A stretch of 5,845 nt of DNA from Nitrospirota bacterium (lineage in GTDB: Bacteria; Nitrospirota; Thermodesulfovibrionia; UBA6902). Below, piece after piece: positions 5,440-5,845 of the stretch. Under the pieces are notes generated by a model that saw nothing but the letters and a program-made list of their open reading frames with translations, was not told the origin of the DNA and did no database searches. The translations under genes were made by a program, and so were the position numbers. How positions within the stretch are numbered: the stretch's first letter is position 1; the number at the start of each line of letters is the position of its first letter. The stretch spans positions 1 to 5,845 of the forward strand of contig JAJRVB010000135.1 in the NCBI GenBank assembly GCA_024277515.1, written 5' to 3'.

Positions 5440-5845
5440 ATAAATTCAAAATTCAATACTCAAGATTCAAAACTCAGATTTCAGATTTTAAATTTATCAG
5501 TTCAGCGGTTTGCATTTTGATATTTGTATTTTGCATTGCTAATGATGCCTATGCCCACAAGGTCAGCATATACGCCTATGCTGAAGACGGGAAGATCTTT
5601 GCGGAAGGATACTTTGTGGATGGTTCAAAGGCCAGAAACTCACTGGTAGAGGTCTTTGATGCCGGGTCAGGAAAAAAGCTCCTTGAGGTGAAGACCGACA
5701 GAAAGGGTGAGGCATCCTTCAAAATAAGGGAAGTCAGACCGCTTAGGCTCGTGATTACCGCAAGCATGGGGCACAAAAATGACTATACTATCAGTGAGAA
5801 TGAGGTTAGAGAGGCGATGGGGAAGCAGAAGACAGGAGTCAGAAG
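5436..5845 (+). CDS. nikL: NikL-like exported component of the nickel transporter (3' end outside window)
   Basis: This is an open frame of 136 codons running off the right edge. It starts at the ATGA overlap with nikM and is the only usable start in frame. Residues 1-40 are an unusually long signal peptide: a basic N-region of 24 residues, a hydrophobic core VCILIFVFCIA (25-35), and likely cleavage after AYA (40). The mature protein begins HKVSIYAYAEDG. Residues 41-125 form a small beta-sandwich, carboxypeptidase-regulatory-like domain (GKIFAEGYFVDG, LVEVFDAGSGK, TDRKGEASFKI), then MGHKNDYTIS, as in NikL and CbiL-like proteins. A C-terminal membrane helix is expected beyond the window. By context it is the third member of NikK-M-L. 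The signal peptide is encoded by heptamer repeats (see 5442-5536). Confidence 0.82.
   Translation, partial: MNKFKIQYSRFKTQISDFKFISSAVCILIFVFCIANDAYAHKVSIYAYAEDGKIFAEGYFVDGSKARNSLVEVFDAGSGKKLLEVKTDRKGEASFKIREVRPLRLVITASMGHKNDYTISENEVREAMGKQKTGVR
5442..5504 (+). repeat. Heptanucleotide tandem repeat, nine units, inside nikL
   Basis: Units in order are AAATTCA, AAATTCA, ATACTCA, AGATTCA, AAACTCA, GATTTCA, GATTTTA, AATTTAT and CAGTTCA. Seven of the nine end in TCA. Because 3 x 7 nt equals 7 codons, the array encodes three related heptapeptides, residues 3-9 KFKIQYS, 10-16 RFKTQIS and 17-23 DFKFISS. AT-rich heptamer tandem repeats are usually found between genes, so a coding position is odd. Confidence 0.8.
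5509..5536 (+). repeat. Second heptamer array, four units, complementary orientation
   Basis: The units TTTGCAT, TTTGATA, TTTGTAT and TTTGCAT follow the first array after GCGG. TTTGNAT is approximately the reverse complement of the ATTCAAA form of the first array, so the two arrays face each other. This array encodes residues 25-34, the hydrophobic core of the NikL signal peptide. Confidence 0.7.

Overview
The window looks like chromosomal DNA of a Gram-negative, probably anaerobic bacterium. Signal peptides, an outer-membrane barrel and a BchE-type radical SAM gene point to a Nitrospirota- or Desulfobacterota-like lineage. That placement is an inference from gene content and style and was not tested. 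All genes are on the + strand.

Region 1 (1-2101) holds a cobalamin-binding radical SAM enzyme of the BchE-like class. It carries an unusual C-terminal SRPBCC (START-like) domain. The reading frame is intact from 152 to 2101 except for one in-frame TAA at 410-412 inside the B12-binding domain, so the gene is a fresh nonsense allele, a sequencing error or a read-through case. Upstream are a perfect TATAAT only 5 nt before the ATG (a leaderless layout) and a perfect 9+2+9 palindrome at 75-94.

Region 2 (2102-2359) is AT-rich and non-coding. It contains a 156-bp imperfect inverted repeat (2148-2303) with perfect 12-bp ends, which resembles a decayed hairpin or MITE-like element. The nikR promoter follows, overlapped by a NikR-type operator.

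Region 3 (2360 to the end) is a nickel-uptake locus: nikR (autoregulated repressor), an LbtU-like outer-membrane porin, nikK (DUF4198 periplasmic protein), nikM (CbiM/NikM ECF-type S component) and the 5' part of nikL, which runs off the window. The order K-M-L matches the known NikKMLQO arrangement, so nikQ and nikO are expected just outside. A second NikR-like operator sits before the porin, with the same promoter/operator geometry as the one before nikR. The regulon can therefore be read directly: Ni-loaded NikR shuts off both its own gene and the porin-nikKML operon.

The proposed metal path is porin (outer membrane), then NikK/NikL (periplasm), then NikM with the unseen NikQO. The most unusual feature is in nikL. 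The whole front of its signal peptide is encoded by arrays of a 7-bp tandem repeat, nine units one way and then four units of the roughly complementary heptamer. The first array gives a perfect three-fold seven-residue peptide repeat.
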